This document shows, piece after piece, positions 1 to 8,329 of a DNA stretch of 18,465 nucleotides; the stretch's first letter is position 1, and the number at the start of each line of letters is the position of its first letter. The notes beneath the pieces were generated by a model. It was given only the letters and a program-made list of their open reading frames with translations, was not told the origin of the DNA and searched no databases. Source of the stretch: Planctomycetota bacterium (GTDB lineage: Bacteria; Planctomycetota; Planctomycetia; Pirellulales; Pirellulaceae); the NCBI GenBank assembly GCA_029259935.1, contig JAJDEH010000096.1:1-18465 (forward strand), read 5' to 3'. Position numbers and translations under genes: made by a program.

Positions 1-888
1 CGGATCGCGCGGCGTCTGTCCAAGTTCCGTAATGACCGCTGCCCGCTGGGTGTCCACTTCGTGGCGATAGCCGACATACACGGGCACGCGAATCCACAGC
101 CGGTCCAGGTTGGCGACGTCGAATAGCGGCTCGCCGGCGGCGACCGTTTCTCCGGGTGCGACCGCCAAATTTTGAACGACGCCGCTGACCGTGGCTTTGA
201 TCTCGCGACTGGCGAACGCGCCCGTTTCGACATCCAGCGAGATGCCCGAAAGAAACTCGTGTCGGCTGGCCGCCGTTGTCACGGCCTCACTGGCGAGTTT
301 GAGTTGTGCGTCGGCTTCGTCGACCGTTCGCTGGCTTCCTGCTTCGTCCTTGAGCAATTGCTTGGCCCGGTCATGGGCGATTTTCGCGGCTTGCTTGCGA
401 AGACGCGCGGAATCGACTTCCCGCCGGGCTTCAATCTGTGAAATGGCGAGTGTCGCCCTGGCATTGGCCATGTTGATCCGATCCGCCGGTGTCAACACGT
501 TTTGCTCGGACGATAGCGGTTTGAATTCGAATACTACGTCGTTCTTGGCAACCGTGCTGCCGGCGAGAACCGGTTTTCCATTTTCGGGAATCGTCACGGT
601 TCCGGCGATTGGGGCGACCACGGTGACGATCTTACCTGGCGGAACCATGAGTTCGCCGCCAATGGTTCGCCGGCGAGCGAGGTCGACCTCCTGCGTGGCC
701 ACCGTGGCGATGGCCAGTCGCTTCTCGGCTTCCGGCGTCAACTTCAGTGTCGCCAGTTGTTGCTCGTCGTTCAGCTCAACAATCTTGGCGGGCGCTTGAG
801 CGCTGTGTGGGTGCGAACCTTGCGTGCCGCAGCCTGCCAAGAGGAAAGCGATTGGAATCAGGTTTACCGCGATGGCGGTTTGCCGCAT
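1..888 (-). CDS. RND efflux periplasmic adaptor, CzcB/HlyD type (3' end cut by window)
   Basis: Membrane-fusion protein that would link an inner-membrane RND pump to the outer-membrane channel encoded just upstream. The reading frame is open from an ATG at 888 to the first base of the window, 296 codons, so the C-terminus lies outside. A GGAGAG ribosome site precedes the ATG. Residues 1-20 form a lipoprotein signal ending in the lipobox LLAGC (Cys20). Residues about 75-110 look like the first half of a barrel-sandwich domain (VVAPIAGTV), residues about 130-200 an Ala/Gln/Arg-rich coiled-coil hairpin, and residues about 215-265 the second half (ATVSGVVQNLAVAPGETV, then DVANLDRLWIRV), typical of CzcB/CusB adaptors. 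It follows the outer-membrane gene by 20 bp, so the two are co-transcribed; the RND pump gene is expected to the left. The substrate (metal or organic) cannot be read from this part. Confidence 0.88.
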   Translation of the reverse strand, partial: MRQTAIAVNLIPIAFLLAGCGTQGSHPHSAQAPAKIVELNDEQQLATLKLTPEAEKRLAIATVATQEVDLARRRTIGGELMVPPGKIVTVVAPIAGTVTIPENGKPVLAGSTVAKNDVVFEFKPLSSEQNVLTPADRINMANARATLAISQIEARREVDSARLRKQAAKIAHDRAKQLLKDEAGSQRTVDEADAQLKLASEAVTTAASRHEFLSGISLDVETGAFASREIKATVSGVVQNLAVAPGETVAAGEPLFDVANLDRLWIRVPVYVGYRHEVDTQRAAVITELGQTPRDP

Positions 889-908
889 GGCAAACTCTCC
901 GCAGCGTC

Positions 909-2315
909 CTATCTGAGTTGCCGCGCTGTCCGTTGGGACAACGACGGTCCTTCCGTGGTGGGTGCTGAGTGGTTACCTAGCCGCCAGCCGACGCTTCTTT
1001 CAAGTTCAGCGGTGGCCCGTCGCAATTCGGCGGCGGCATCAAGTTCCAGCCGTCGAGCTGTCAACAACTGGTCGGTTGTCTGCATTATCAAGAACGTCGA
1101 CACGGCGTCTTCATTGAGCGCTCGCAGCATGCGTTGATAGGCGGCGTTGCCCTCGGGTACGACTTGTCCGCGCAGGATTTCAAGTTCCTGGCCGGCTCGC
1201 TGAAAACGGGCGTGAGCTTGCCGCACGTCGAACACGGCGTTGTTCCTAAGCGTGTTGAACCGCCGCCGCGACTGCTCCAAAGTCGCGAGAGCCCGCGCTT
1301 TCGCTCCTTGATTCTGGTGAAAGAGAGGCACGGCAAACCTCAATCCCGGCCCGGCCTCAAAGCCCTTGTCGCCGTCACCGTTAATGTCGGGCAGGACGCC
1401 GGTGACGTTCAGATAGTCGTAACGAGAAAGCTCGGCCCTTTGTGCGTTTGCCACGATGGCCCAATGCGCCGCGTGCAAGTCGGGGCGCGACGCAAGCGCC
1501 TGGTGTACTAGTTCGTCCGCGGTCCCGGCAATGAAGATCGGCTCTTGCGACGATACGGGTTCAAAAGGTAGGTCCAAGAATTGAACCCCCATGAGCATCC
1601 GCAGGCGCTGCCGAGCCACCTCGGCCTCTTGCCGGGCCTGCACGACCGTTCGCTGAGCCAACAGGGTATTAACTCGTAGCGGCGACACATCCAGGGGGCT
1701 CGTGGCACCGGCTCGCAGAAGTGCTTCACCGCGCCGCGCGTTTTCGGCGCTGAGCCGGGCACCATACTCGGCCAACCGCCATCGCTCGTTCGCCAGAACC
1801 CAGTCGGCATGGGCGACCCGCACGTCACGCACGACGTTCAGTCCATCTTGGACAAGCCGCTCGGCGACTCGCTGCAACTCGATTTCCGCCGCCGCGGTCC
1901 GCTTGGGACGAACCCACAGCGCTTCGAGCGGCACGAACAATGCAAATTCCCACTGCTTGGCGGCGAGTGGAAACATCGTTTGAACTTCTGGATTCGTAAG
2001 CTGACCGGCTTGGATCAGATCCGCGCGAGACAAGTCTAAATCCGTCAGCAACTCCAAAAACGCCGCATTGTTCCAGAGCCCAATGAGAGCGGCTTCGTCT
2101 TCGGTCAGCCCGTCGTGCAGGTCGATCGACGGTGGAAGCGGCGTTTCGCACGGGTCCACGTTCCGCATGGCGTGTCCAGTACGCGACTCGACCGACGCGG
2201 CCACGGCATGCGAGGTGTTCGGCCCAAAATGGGCGCACCCTGACACAGCAAACAACAGCGATACGAGCATACCGCAGGTGTACGACCACATTGGTGGACG
2301 AGGGCAGGATTTCAT
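909..2315 (-). CDS. Outer-membrane efflux lipoprotein, CzcC/TolC family
   Basis: Outer-membrane channel partner of the RND adaptor that follows 20 bp downstream. The chosen ATG (MKSCPRPP...) gives 468 residues, a normal CzcC length, and puts a hydrophobic segment and lipobox (LLFAVSGC) near the N-terminus, so the mature protein should be an acylated outer-membrane lipoprotein. The frame stays open upstream to an ATG at 2324, another at 2390 and a TTG at 2399, but these would bury the signal sequence behind extra residues. Two OEP-type repeats are visible: long Ala/Arg/Glu-rich helices (ADWVLANERWRLAEYGARL; QAHARFQRAGQELEILRG) and a beta segment (AGPGLRFAVPLF). The conserved RPDLHAAHWAI stretch between repeats is typical of CzcC proteins. 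It is transcribed divergently from the decarboxylase across a 402-bp gap. Family assignment is secure; metal specificity is unknown. Confidence 0.88.
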   Translation of the reverse strand: MKSCPRPPMWSYTCGMLVSLLFAVSGCAHFGPNTSHAVAASVESRTGHAMRNVDPCETPLPPSIDLHDGLTEDEAALIGLWNNAAFLELLTDLDLSRADLIQAGQLTNPEVQTMFPLAAKQWEFALFVPLEALWVRPKRTAAAEIELQRVAERLVQDGLNVVRDVRVAHADWVLANERWRLAEYGARLSAENARRGEALLRAGATSPLDVSPLRVNTLLAQRTVVQARQEAEVARQRLRMLMGVQFLDLPFEPVSSQEPIFIAGTADELVHQALASRPDLHAAHWAIVANAQRAELSRYDYLNVTGVLPDINGDGDKGFEAGPGLRFAVPLFHQNQGAKARALATLEQSRRRFNTLRNNAVFDVRQAHARFQRAGQELEILRGQVVPEGNAAYQRMLRALNEDAVSTFLIMQTTDQLLTARRLELDAAAELRRATAELERSVGWRLGNHSAPTTEGPSLSQRTARQLR

Positions 2316-2717
2316 AGTTCCCATGATAATCGCAGCTTTGGCGACAGATAGCGTTCCTCTGTTTTTATCGGTAATCCAAGCGGCAAACATGGCCGGCAAA
2401 CGAGAGGAACTGCCGGGAGGGTTTCTGATTTTAGCGGTTGTGCGCGTCGTAGGGAGCAGATTTCGCTTGCGGGATGATGCTGATCTTGCACCAAGAGAGT
2501 CGATGCGTCGCGAGACTCGAATTGCTGACCGATGGACACAGACCGTCGCTTGATCCCTTGATCATCGAGATTCGATCGATAGACTTTCCACAGGGGGTCG
2601 TTCGGCTGCATTCGCGGGAACGCTGTTCGGGATCGCGTCCCGATCCTCCTTTCGCGCATTTCCGCGAAGGCGATTCTTGATTACGTGCCGCGGCCGGCGC
2701 TACCTGAGGTCAACCCA
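2316..2717. other. 402-bp divergent intergenic region between efflux and decarboxylase operons
   Basis: No convincing gene is seen here; the open frames have no ribosome site and no recognisable product. It must hold the promoters of both divergent operons, but I found no convincing -35/-10 pair. Two small perfect hairpins lie on the decarboxylase side: GGATCG/CGATCC at 2630-2646 with a 5-nt loop, and TTCGCG/CGCGAA at 2651-2668 with a 6-nt loop. They are 50-90 bp before the decarboxylase start, so they would fall in its 5' leader if transcription starts upstream. Neither is followed by a T-run, so they are not ordinary intrinsic terminators. Confidence 0.5.
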
Positions 2718-4370
2718 ATGACAACTCCACCTTATCTTGCTCAACTGTCTCGAATCCGCGGCCAGTTTCCGCAACCCGTTTCGGATCGCATGCACGACGC
2801 CTACTTTGTGTTTTCGATTTTGCGCGCGCTGGATCGGGTTGACGACATGAAGTCCAAAGTCCCTCTGCTGGGCGAGATGCAACAGTTGGATTATGCGCAA
2901 GCCGAGGAAGCGCGCATTAACGAAGACGTCAGTGAAGTCGAGGACGTCAGTCAGATGCTGGTTAACAAACTGGAAGGATTGCCGATTTGGGGGCATCCTC
3001 ACACTCAAATCAATGTGGTCGCGCCGCCTTCGATTTCTAGTGTCATCGGGTCGCTGCTGCCATCGATCTATAACCCCAACTTGGTTTCCGACGATACATC
3101 GTATGGGCTGGCCGTGGTCGAAGCTTCGGTGGCGGCGATGATGGCGGAACTGGTGGGTTACGATCCGCATCAAGCGACGGGAGTGTTTACGTTCGGCGGC
3201 ACGGGAACCCAAATGTACGGTGTGAAGCTGGGCATCGAAAAAGCGCTGCCCGATTCGATGGACGTCGGAGTTCGAGACGGTGGCGTCATGCTGGGTTCCG
3301 GCCAAAGCCACTACTGCCGCTTGAACGTCGCCGGTTGGCTGGGGCTGGGCGAAAAGAACGCCATCGCCGTCGCCACGCACCTAACCAATGACATCAATAT
3401 GGAGCTGTTGGAAGAAGAAGCGCGGAAGCAACTCGATAAAGACAAGAAGATTGTGGCGTTCGTGGCCACGATGGGAACCACCGATGCCTTTGGAATTGAC
3501 GATCTGGAAGCAATCGTCGCTCTGCGAGATCAGCTTGTCGAGGACTACGATTTGAGCTACCGGCCGCATGTTCATGCCGACGCGGTGATTGGCTGGGCTT
3601 GGTCGGTCTTCAACGACTACGACTTCGAAGAGAATCCGCTCGGGTTTCGGCCGCGCACGGCGCGGGCCTTGGCCAATGCGTGTCGCCGCATTTCCAAGCT
3701 GCATCTGGCGGATTCGATCGGCATCGATTTCCATAAGACGGGATTCGTTCCCTACATCTCCAGTCAGTTTTTGGTCCGCGACCGAAAAGACATGGAACTG
3801 CTGGTCCGCGGCCGCGAAGAGATGCCCTACTTGTTCCAAAGCGGCGAGCGGCATCCGGGAGTTTACACGTTGGAGACGTCGCGGGGCGGCGGCGGAATTC
3901 TTGGAGCCTACGCCAACTTGCAACTGTTCGGTCGCACGGGGATGCGCGTTTTGCTGGGGCATCTCGTCGAGATGGCCGAACTGCTGCGTGAACATCTTGA
4001 GAGCCACAAGGCAACCACGGTACTCAACGGCGACAACGTCGGCACAGTGACGTTGTTCCGAGTCTATCCCGACGGCGTCGACACCTGGACCATCAAGGAT
4101 CAAGAACTCAACGATGAAAACGCCCGCGAGCAACTGCTTGCGCACAACGAATACAACCGCAAGATCTACCACTACATGCACGACCAAGCCATGCGCGGCA
4201 AGGGCGTTCACATCTCGATGACCGATTGCTACCGGCACACCAGCTACGGCGAACCGATCGTGGGATTGAAGTCGTACATGATGTCTCCATTCATCGACGA
4301 GGAACATGTCGAACTGCTGGTCCGGAGCGTTTTGGAAGCCCGAGAAAAAGTTGACGCCGGGGGCACGTAG
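2718..4370 (+). CDS. Group II PLP-dependent decarboxylase (glutamate/aromatic amino acid decarboxylase family)
   Basis: Cytosolic pyridoxal-phosphate enzyme of the PF00282 family, which removes the alpha-carboxyl group of an amino acid. The 550-residue length fits. The ATG at 2718 is preferred over an in-frame GTG at 2685 because a GAGG site sits 7 nt before it. Landmarks: VVAPPSISSVIGSLL and NPNLVSDDTSYG near residues 105-135 (substrate and PLP cleft), FGGTGTQMYG as the phosphate-binding glycine loop, HVHADAVIGW at 284-293 with Asp288 as the likely pyridine-nitrogen partner, and DFHKTGF with Lys340 as the Schiff-base lysine. The usual paired glycines after the HxDA motif are replaced by IGW, so this is a divergent subgroup and the substrate cannot be named. 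The isochorismatase-family gene follows by 61 bp on the same strand and is probably in the same operon. Confidence 0.88.
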   Translation: MTTPPYLAQLSRIRGQFPQPVSDRMHDAYFVFSILRALDRVDDMKSKVPLLGEMQQLDYAQAEEARINEDVSEVEDVSQMLVNKLEGLPIWGHPHTQINVVAPPSISSVIGSLLPSIYNPNLVSDDTSYGLAVVEASVAAMMAELVGYDPHQATGVFTFGGTGTQMYGVKLGIEKALPDSMDVGVRDGGVMLGSGQSHYCRLNVAGWLGLGEKNAIAVATHLTNDINMELLEEEARKQLDKDKKIVAFVATMGTTDAFGIDDLEAIVALRDQLVEDYDLSYRPHVHADAVIGWAWSVFNDYDFEENPLGFRPRTARALANACRRISKLHLADSIGIDFHKTGFVPYISSQFLVRDRKDMELLVRGREEMPYLFQSGERHPGVYTLETSRGGGGILGAYANLQLFGRTGMRVLLGHLVEMAELLREHLESHKATTVLNGDNVGTVTLFRVYPDGVDTWTIKDQELNDENAREQLLAHNEYNRKIYHYMHDQAMRGKGVHISMTDCYRHTSYGEPIVGLKSYMMSPFIDEEHVELLVRSVLEAREKVDAGGT

Positions 4371-4431
4371 TGCTTCCCTTCAACATCATGCTTCCCTTCA
4401 CCATCGCGGTCAGGTCGGTTATTCTCTACTC

Positions 4432-5016
4432 ATGAACAATGAAACCAGACTGCCGCGCAGTCCCGAATTGATGTCGCGCGGCGATAGCGCCCTGTTGGTC
4501 GTCGATGTGCAGACCAAGCTGATTGGCCTCATCTCCGGCAACGAGCGAATTATTTGGAACATTCGCCGCCTAATCGACGGGGCGAAAGCTCTCGGTGTGC
4601 CCATCGCCGCCACTGAGCAATACCCCAAGGGACTTGGTGGTACCGTGCCCGAGCTGGCCCAAAGTCTGGGCGATATTCCCGACAAGACGGCCTTCAGTTG
4701 TGGCGAGTGCCTGGAAATCTTTGAATCGTTCAAGCAGCAGGGAATCTACAAGATCCTCGTCGTGGGCATAGAAGCTCACGTTTGCGTGCAGCAGACGGCG
4801 CTCGATTTGCTGGCCGACGGTTTTCACGTCTATTTGGCGGTGGACGCGATCGGGTCGCGTTTTCCCATTGATTACGAAACCGCCCTGCGACGAATGGACT
4901 CCAGCGGCGCGACGCTGACCACCACCGAATCGGCGCTCTTCGAATGGTGCGAGGTCTCGGGTACGCCCGAATTCAAACAAATTAGCGCCTTGGTGCGCGA
5001 GCAACCACCCGAGTAA
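4432..5016 (+). CDS. Isochorismatase-family cysteine hydrolase
   Basis: A 194-residue soluble alpha/beta hydrolase of the isochorismatase/nicotinamidase superfamily (PF00857). The catalytic triad is visible: Asp25 in LLVVDVQTK, Lys66 in EQYPKGLGG and Cys118 in VGIEAHVCVQQTA, with the conserved cis-peptide-type IEAH segment before the cysteine. The size matches the short YcaC-like or hydrolase branch rather than the fused entB form. The frame is open further upstream inside the decarboxylase gene, but the ATG at 4432 (MNNETRL) gives a standard N-terminus; its ribosome site is weak. It follows the decarboxylase by 61 bp and converges on the outer-membrane protein gene, with only 22 bp between the two stops. 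The substrate is not predictable; a partner role in amine or amide catabolism with the decarboxylase is only inference. Confidence 0.87.
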   Translation: MNNETRLPRSPELMSRGDSALLVVDVQTKLIGLISGNERIIWNIRRLIDGAKALGVPIAATEQYPKGLGGTVPELAQSLGDIPDKTAFSCGECLEIFESFKQQGIYKILVVGIEAHVCVQQTALDLLADGFHVYLAVDAIGSRFPIDYETALRRMDSSGATLTTTESALFEWCEVSGTPEFKQISALVREQPPE

Positions 5017-5038
5017 CAGAAGGGGCGGGCTACGGTAT

Positions 5039-6760
5039 TCACTCGGGCCACTCTCGTGCCAGGGCGGCGTTGTAGTCCGCTTTTGCCGAGAAGTATTCCA
5101 GCAGGGCATCTACTTCAGCCTCGGCGGCTTCGATCGCGGACTGTTCTCGAAGGACGACCGACAGAAGATCACTGTCCCCTAAATCAAACTTGCGTCGCTC
5201 GACGTTTGCCATGTATTCCGCAAGACGTTTTGATTCGCGGGCCTTGGCAAGTCGCTGGAACGCGGCCATCAAGGCGGCATGCACGGACTGGATCTCGGCT
5301 TTGATTTTGTCTTCCGTAAAGCGCCTTTTGGCTGCAAGTTGAATCAGTTTGCCTTGTGCCGCCTGAGACTTGCCACGAGCCTTACGCCGTTGGATTGGCA
5401 CGTCGACGAACAGACCGGCTTCGAGTTCGAATGGCGATTTGTCTCGTTTCTTGCTGGTCGGAGCTCCGACATCCTGGGATCCAACCAATTGGGCGTTGAC
5501 GGAAGGCAGCATGTCATTGCGGGCCTCGGCCAGATCCACGTTGACGCGGCCGGCCATGGCATCCAGTGTTGCAAGCTCGGGGCGTACCGCGAGTGCGGCC
5601 GCAACAGCCGGTTCGAGTTGCGAATCCGTGACCATCACCGGTTGCGGGAATTCGGCAAGCTGCGTTTCTTGCGGCACTAGCGGAACGCCGTCCGTGGTCC
5701 GATAAAACAGCGAGAGTTTAATGCCCGCTTGTTGCAATTTACGTCGTAGGTCAATCAACTTAGCTTCGCGTTTCGCAATCGCTCGCAGATTGTCTTGTAA
5801 GACCGGCGGATCAATCTCCCCAACTTCTACTTTTCGTTCGAGCTGCGCGTTGCGTCGCTGGGCAAGCTGCAAGGCCTGGCGGCCGATTTCGTATTTTCGA
5901 CCCGCCGCGACCCAGTTCCAATAGACGAGACTGCCGTCGCGCACAAAAAGAATAAGCTGAAAGCGGATCTCCGGATCTGCTCGCTGCAGGTCGTAATTGG
6001 CCCGCCATAATTCCGCTCGGCGAGCGTCGATTTCGCGATTCCTCACCAACGGAATATTGATACCGGCCTTGAACTCGCCGCCATCGTTCGTTTGGCGTTC
6101 GAGATACCACGGCTGAAACTCGCCCCGACCCACTCGATACCCGCCAAAGAATTCACCGCCCTCATGGATTGGCCGGGAGAAGCCGGCGCTGTTGCGATAC
6201 GTTTCGTAAAATCCAACCGGACCGTTTTCGCTGGCAGCCTTCAACTTGGTGTCAAAGGATCCCCATGCGGCCATTTGATTCGCGGCGGCAATTCGACGCT
6301 CTTGATACGCGGCCTCCAACAGCGGAAACGTCGAATGAACGGACGCGATGACCTGCTGGATCGAGATCGTAGGTGGTTGAGAGTCTGGTCGGGGTAGGGG
6401 GACGACTTCGGGCGCGGGCGGCTGAAGTTCCATGGCCCTGTCGTCTTCCGTACCGTACGCCGCCCATGCGGCCTGCGCGCCTTCTGTTGGCGGTTGTTTG
6501 TCACGGTAGGCCGCAAGTGCCAGCGGACCGCTTGCCTGGTGGTGTTGGGTGCCTTCTAACGAGTGGCTGTCGTGCGTGGGGACGTTGGCCGCCCGATATC
6601 TTGGATGATCAGGCTTCGATGATGCACATCCACACATCGCGACAAGCAACCCCAAGAGCAGGACTGCTGCCTGGCCGCGAAAACGAGTTGTGGAGGAAGC
6701 GCGCACGGGCAGCGATACGTTGAGTGCCGACAGAACAGGAGACTTCGATTCAATCGGCAT
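5039..6760 (-). CDS. TolC-like outer-membrane efflux protein, third gene of the ABC export operon
   Basis: Outer-membrane channel for the HlyD/ABC pair encoded immediately upstream. The ATG at 6760 (MPIESKSP...) gives 573 residues and has AGGA just before it; a TTG at 6817 extends the frame but has no support. The N-terminus holds a hydrophobic segment (AVLLLGLLVAMCGC) ending in a probable lipobox cysteine, then a Pro/Gln-rich linker of about 90 residues. Two OEP repeats follow, each with long charged helices (RRNAQLERKVEVGEIDPPV; AKARESKRLAEYMANVERRK) and beta segments (GINIPLV; AGLFVDVPI). The RPELATLDAMAGRVNVDLAEA stretch marks the repeat boundary. It is longer than typical TolC because of the N-terminal linker. 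The 76-bp gap to the adaptor gene is the largest in the operon. Confidence 0.87.
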   Translation of the reverse strand: MPIESKSPVLSALNVSLPVRASSTTRFRGQAAVLLLGLLVAMCGCASSKPDHPRYRAANVPTHDSHSLEGTQHHQASGPLALAAYRDKQPPTEGAQAAWAAYGTEDDRAMELQPPAPEVVPLPRPDSQPPTISIQQVIASVHSTFPLLEAAYQERRIAAANQMAAWGSFDTKLKAASENGPVGFYETYRNSAGFSRPIHEGGEFFGGYRVGRGEFQPWYLERQTNDGGEFKAGINIPLVRNREIDARRAELWRANYDLQRADPEIRFQLILFVRDGSLVYWNWVAAGRKYEIGRQALQLAQRRNAQLERKVEVGEIDPPVLQDNLRAIAKREAKLIDLRRKLQQAGIKLSLFYRTTDGVPLVPQETQLAEFPQPVMVTDSQLEPAVAAALAVRPELATLDAMAGRVNVDLAEARNDMLPSVNAQLVGSQDVGAPTSKKRDKSPFELEAGLFVDVPIQRRKARGKSQAAQGKLIQLAAKRRFTEDKIKAEIQSVHAALMAAFQRLAKARESKRLAEYMANVERRKFDLGDSDLLSVVLREQSAIEAAEAEVDALLEYFSAKADYNAALAREWPE

Positions 6761-6836
6761 TTTCCTGCGTGACGTTACAGCCGTGTAATCGTTACAAGGA
6801 TCGATTCGATGGGGCAAGATCTTACGGTCGCACGGA

Positions 6837-8312
6837 CTAGTGCTTCGGAAGCTTTGGCGGCTTCGTCTTGTCCTTGGGCTCGTCGGGGGAGACGACCGGC
6901 GGGAAGCCGTTCATATTTCGCCAGATCTCGTACCACAGGGGAACTCGATCCAGCAGCACCCAACCATTTGTCCTGACGCCTTGCCTAAGAAAGCGCTCGC
7001 GGGGCCATTCATGATCGGATGCATCGGGTAGTACCAGCGCTCGAAACCGTCCTTTGCCGTCGTCCGTGGCATCGACCGAGATGATCTCACCGCCAAACGT
7101 GCCCACCGCAACCGACGGCCAGCCCGCAAATTGGACGGCTGGCCAGCCCTCGAACTGCAATCGGACGTGTCGGCCCGGTTGAACGAGTGGAGCGTCGTTG
7201 CCGTCAAGCCAGATTTGCACGGCCCGATCCGCGGCATCCGGCACGATGACGCAGATTGGGTCGCCTTCCTTGAGAACCTGACTGCTTTGGTTGGGCGTAA
7301 TCCGTGTCACGAATCCGTCAAAGGGAGAGTGAATTCTTTGGCTTTGTTGTCGGGCCACCTTGCTTTCCGCATGCAGCAGTTCCTTTTCTGCTTTCGTCAA
7401 ATCAGATTGAGCTTTGGCGACATCGCTTTCGGCCTTGGCAATGTCAGCCGTGGACTTCCTCATGACCGCGATTGCGTAGTCGATGTCCACTTGCGCTTTC
7501 TGCTCTTTCGCCTTCCGTTCACTTTGCTTGCTCAAGAGATCATTGTCCGCCGAGCGGACATACGCCTTGGACTTTTCAACTTTCGCCTGGCCTTCTTTAA
7601 ACTTCCGCTGGGCCGCCTGGAATTTTAGTTGCGATGCGATCTTTTCTTCGTAGAGCGTCTTCTGTCGCTCGTAGTCCGCTTGAACTTGTGCGAGTGCCGC
7701 CTCATGCTCAGCGAGTTGCTGCTGCTCTGCTTCCACTTTGTTCCGCGCGGACGCGACCATCGCATCGGCTCCGGCAATCACTTGGACTTTAACGCGTTTG
7801 TAGGCCGTCGCTTGCGCCTCCAGCGAGGTGAAAATCGTCTTGGCCGCTGCCAGGTTTCGCCGGTTGGCCTCAAGCAGGGCCTCGGCCGCCTGCACTTGCC
7901 GTCGTGAAGCTGACAGTTGCCCTTCGAGTCGCACGAGATACTGCGGATCAATATCCGCAATCTCCACGATCAGGTCGCCTTTCTTGACGTGAGCGTTTTC
8001 GTGGATCCCTTCACCCAAACGAACGATTCGCCCTTTGATGGGGCTCTCGATCGTTTGTTGTCGTTCCTCTGGTGCGAAGGCAATGACATTTCCGGTACCT
8101 TTCACCGACTGCTGCCAGGGTGCGAATACGACGAAGAACGTTCCCACTACCAGCAACACGAAGAGAGACCTGCCGATCGTACGCGCCAGACGCGACGAGC
8201 GCGCCAGCTTCAACGATGGCAGCGCCGCTTCGCTGTAGGCGACGGGAGCCAACATTCTGCGTACTTTGGCGTCCATCGTGTCGTTAGATGACGTGGTCGT
8301 TGAATTGGGCAT
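6837..8312 (-). CDS. HlyD-family periplasmic adaptor of the ABC exporter
   Basis: Membrane-fusion protein of type I secretion or peptide-export type, 491 residues. Order of parts: a cytoplasmic tail of about 45 residues, one membrane segment at about 46-63 (IGRSLFVLLVVGTFFVVF), the first half of a lipoyl/barrel-sandwich domain at about 84-122 (IESPIKGRIVRLGEGIHENAHV), a long coiled coil at about 125-325 rich in Ala, Lys, Gln and Glu, the second lipoyl half (IHSPFDGFVTRI...VLKEGDPICVIVPD), a beta-barrel region and a Pro/Lys-rich C-terminal tail. The single inner-membrane anchor rather than a lipobox separates it from the RND adaptor at the left edge. The ATG at 8312 is preceded by AAGGA about 14 nt upstream. 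It starts 17 bp after the ABC gene ends, so the two are co-transcribed. Confidence 0.9.
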   Translation of the reverse strand: MPNSTTTSSNDTMDAKVRRMLAPVAYSEAALPSLKLARSSRLARTIGRSLFVLLVVGTFFVVFAPWQQSVKGTGNVIAFAPEERQQTIESPIKGRIVRLGEGIHENAHVKKGDLIVEIADIDPQYLVRLEGQLSASRRQVQAAEALLEANRRNLAAAKTIFTSLEAQATAYKRVKVQVIAGADAMVASARNKVEAEQQQLAEHEAALAQVQADYERQKTLYEEKIASQLKFQAAQRKFKEGQAKVEKSKAYVRSADNDLLSKQSERKAKEQKAQVDIDYAIAVMRKSTADIAKAESDVAKAQSDLTKAEKELLHAESKVARQQSQRIHSPFDGFVTRITPNQSSQVLKEGDPICVIVPDAADRAVQIWLDGNDAPLVQPGRHVRLQFEGWPAVQFAGWPSVAVGTFGGEIISVDATDDGKGRFRALVLPDASDHEWPRERFLRQGVRTNGWVLLDRVPLWYEIWRNMNGFPPVVSPDEPKDKTKPPKLPKH

Positions 8313-8329
8313 GGTTGCTTGCTCGTTCC

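Noticed and set aside
191..799. 202-codon plus-strand frame opposite the RND adaptor
   Set aside because: Its Ser/Ala/Arg-rich composition reflects the complement of the adaptor gene, which has a lipobox and barrel-sandwich motifs on the other strand.
3381..4307. Long open frame (308 codons) on the minus strand opposite the decarboxylase
   Set aside because: It is antisense to a gene with clear PLP motifs, has a His/Val/Arg-rich composition typical of a shadow frame, and shows no ribosome site or domain.
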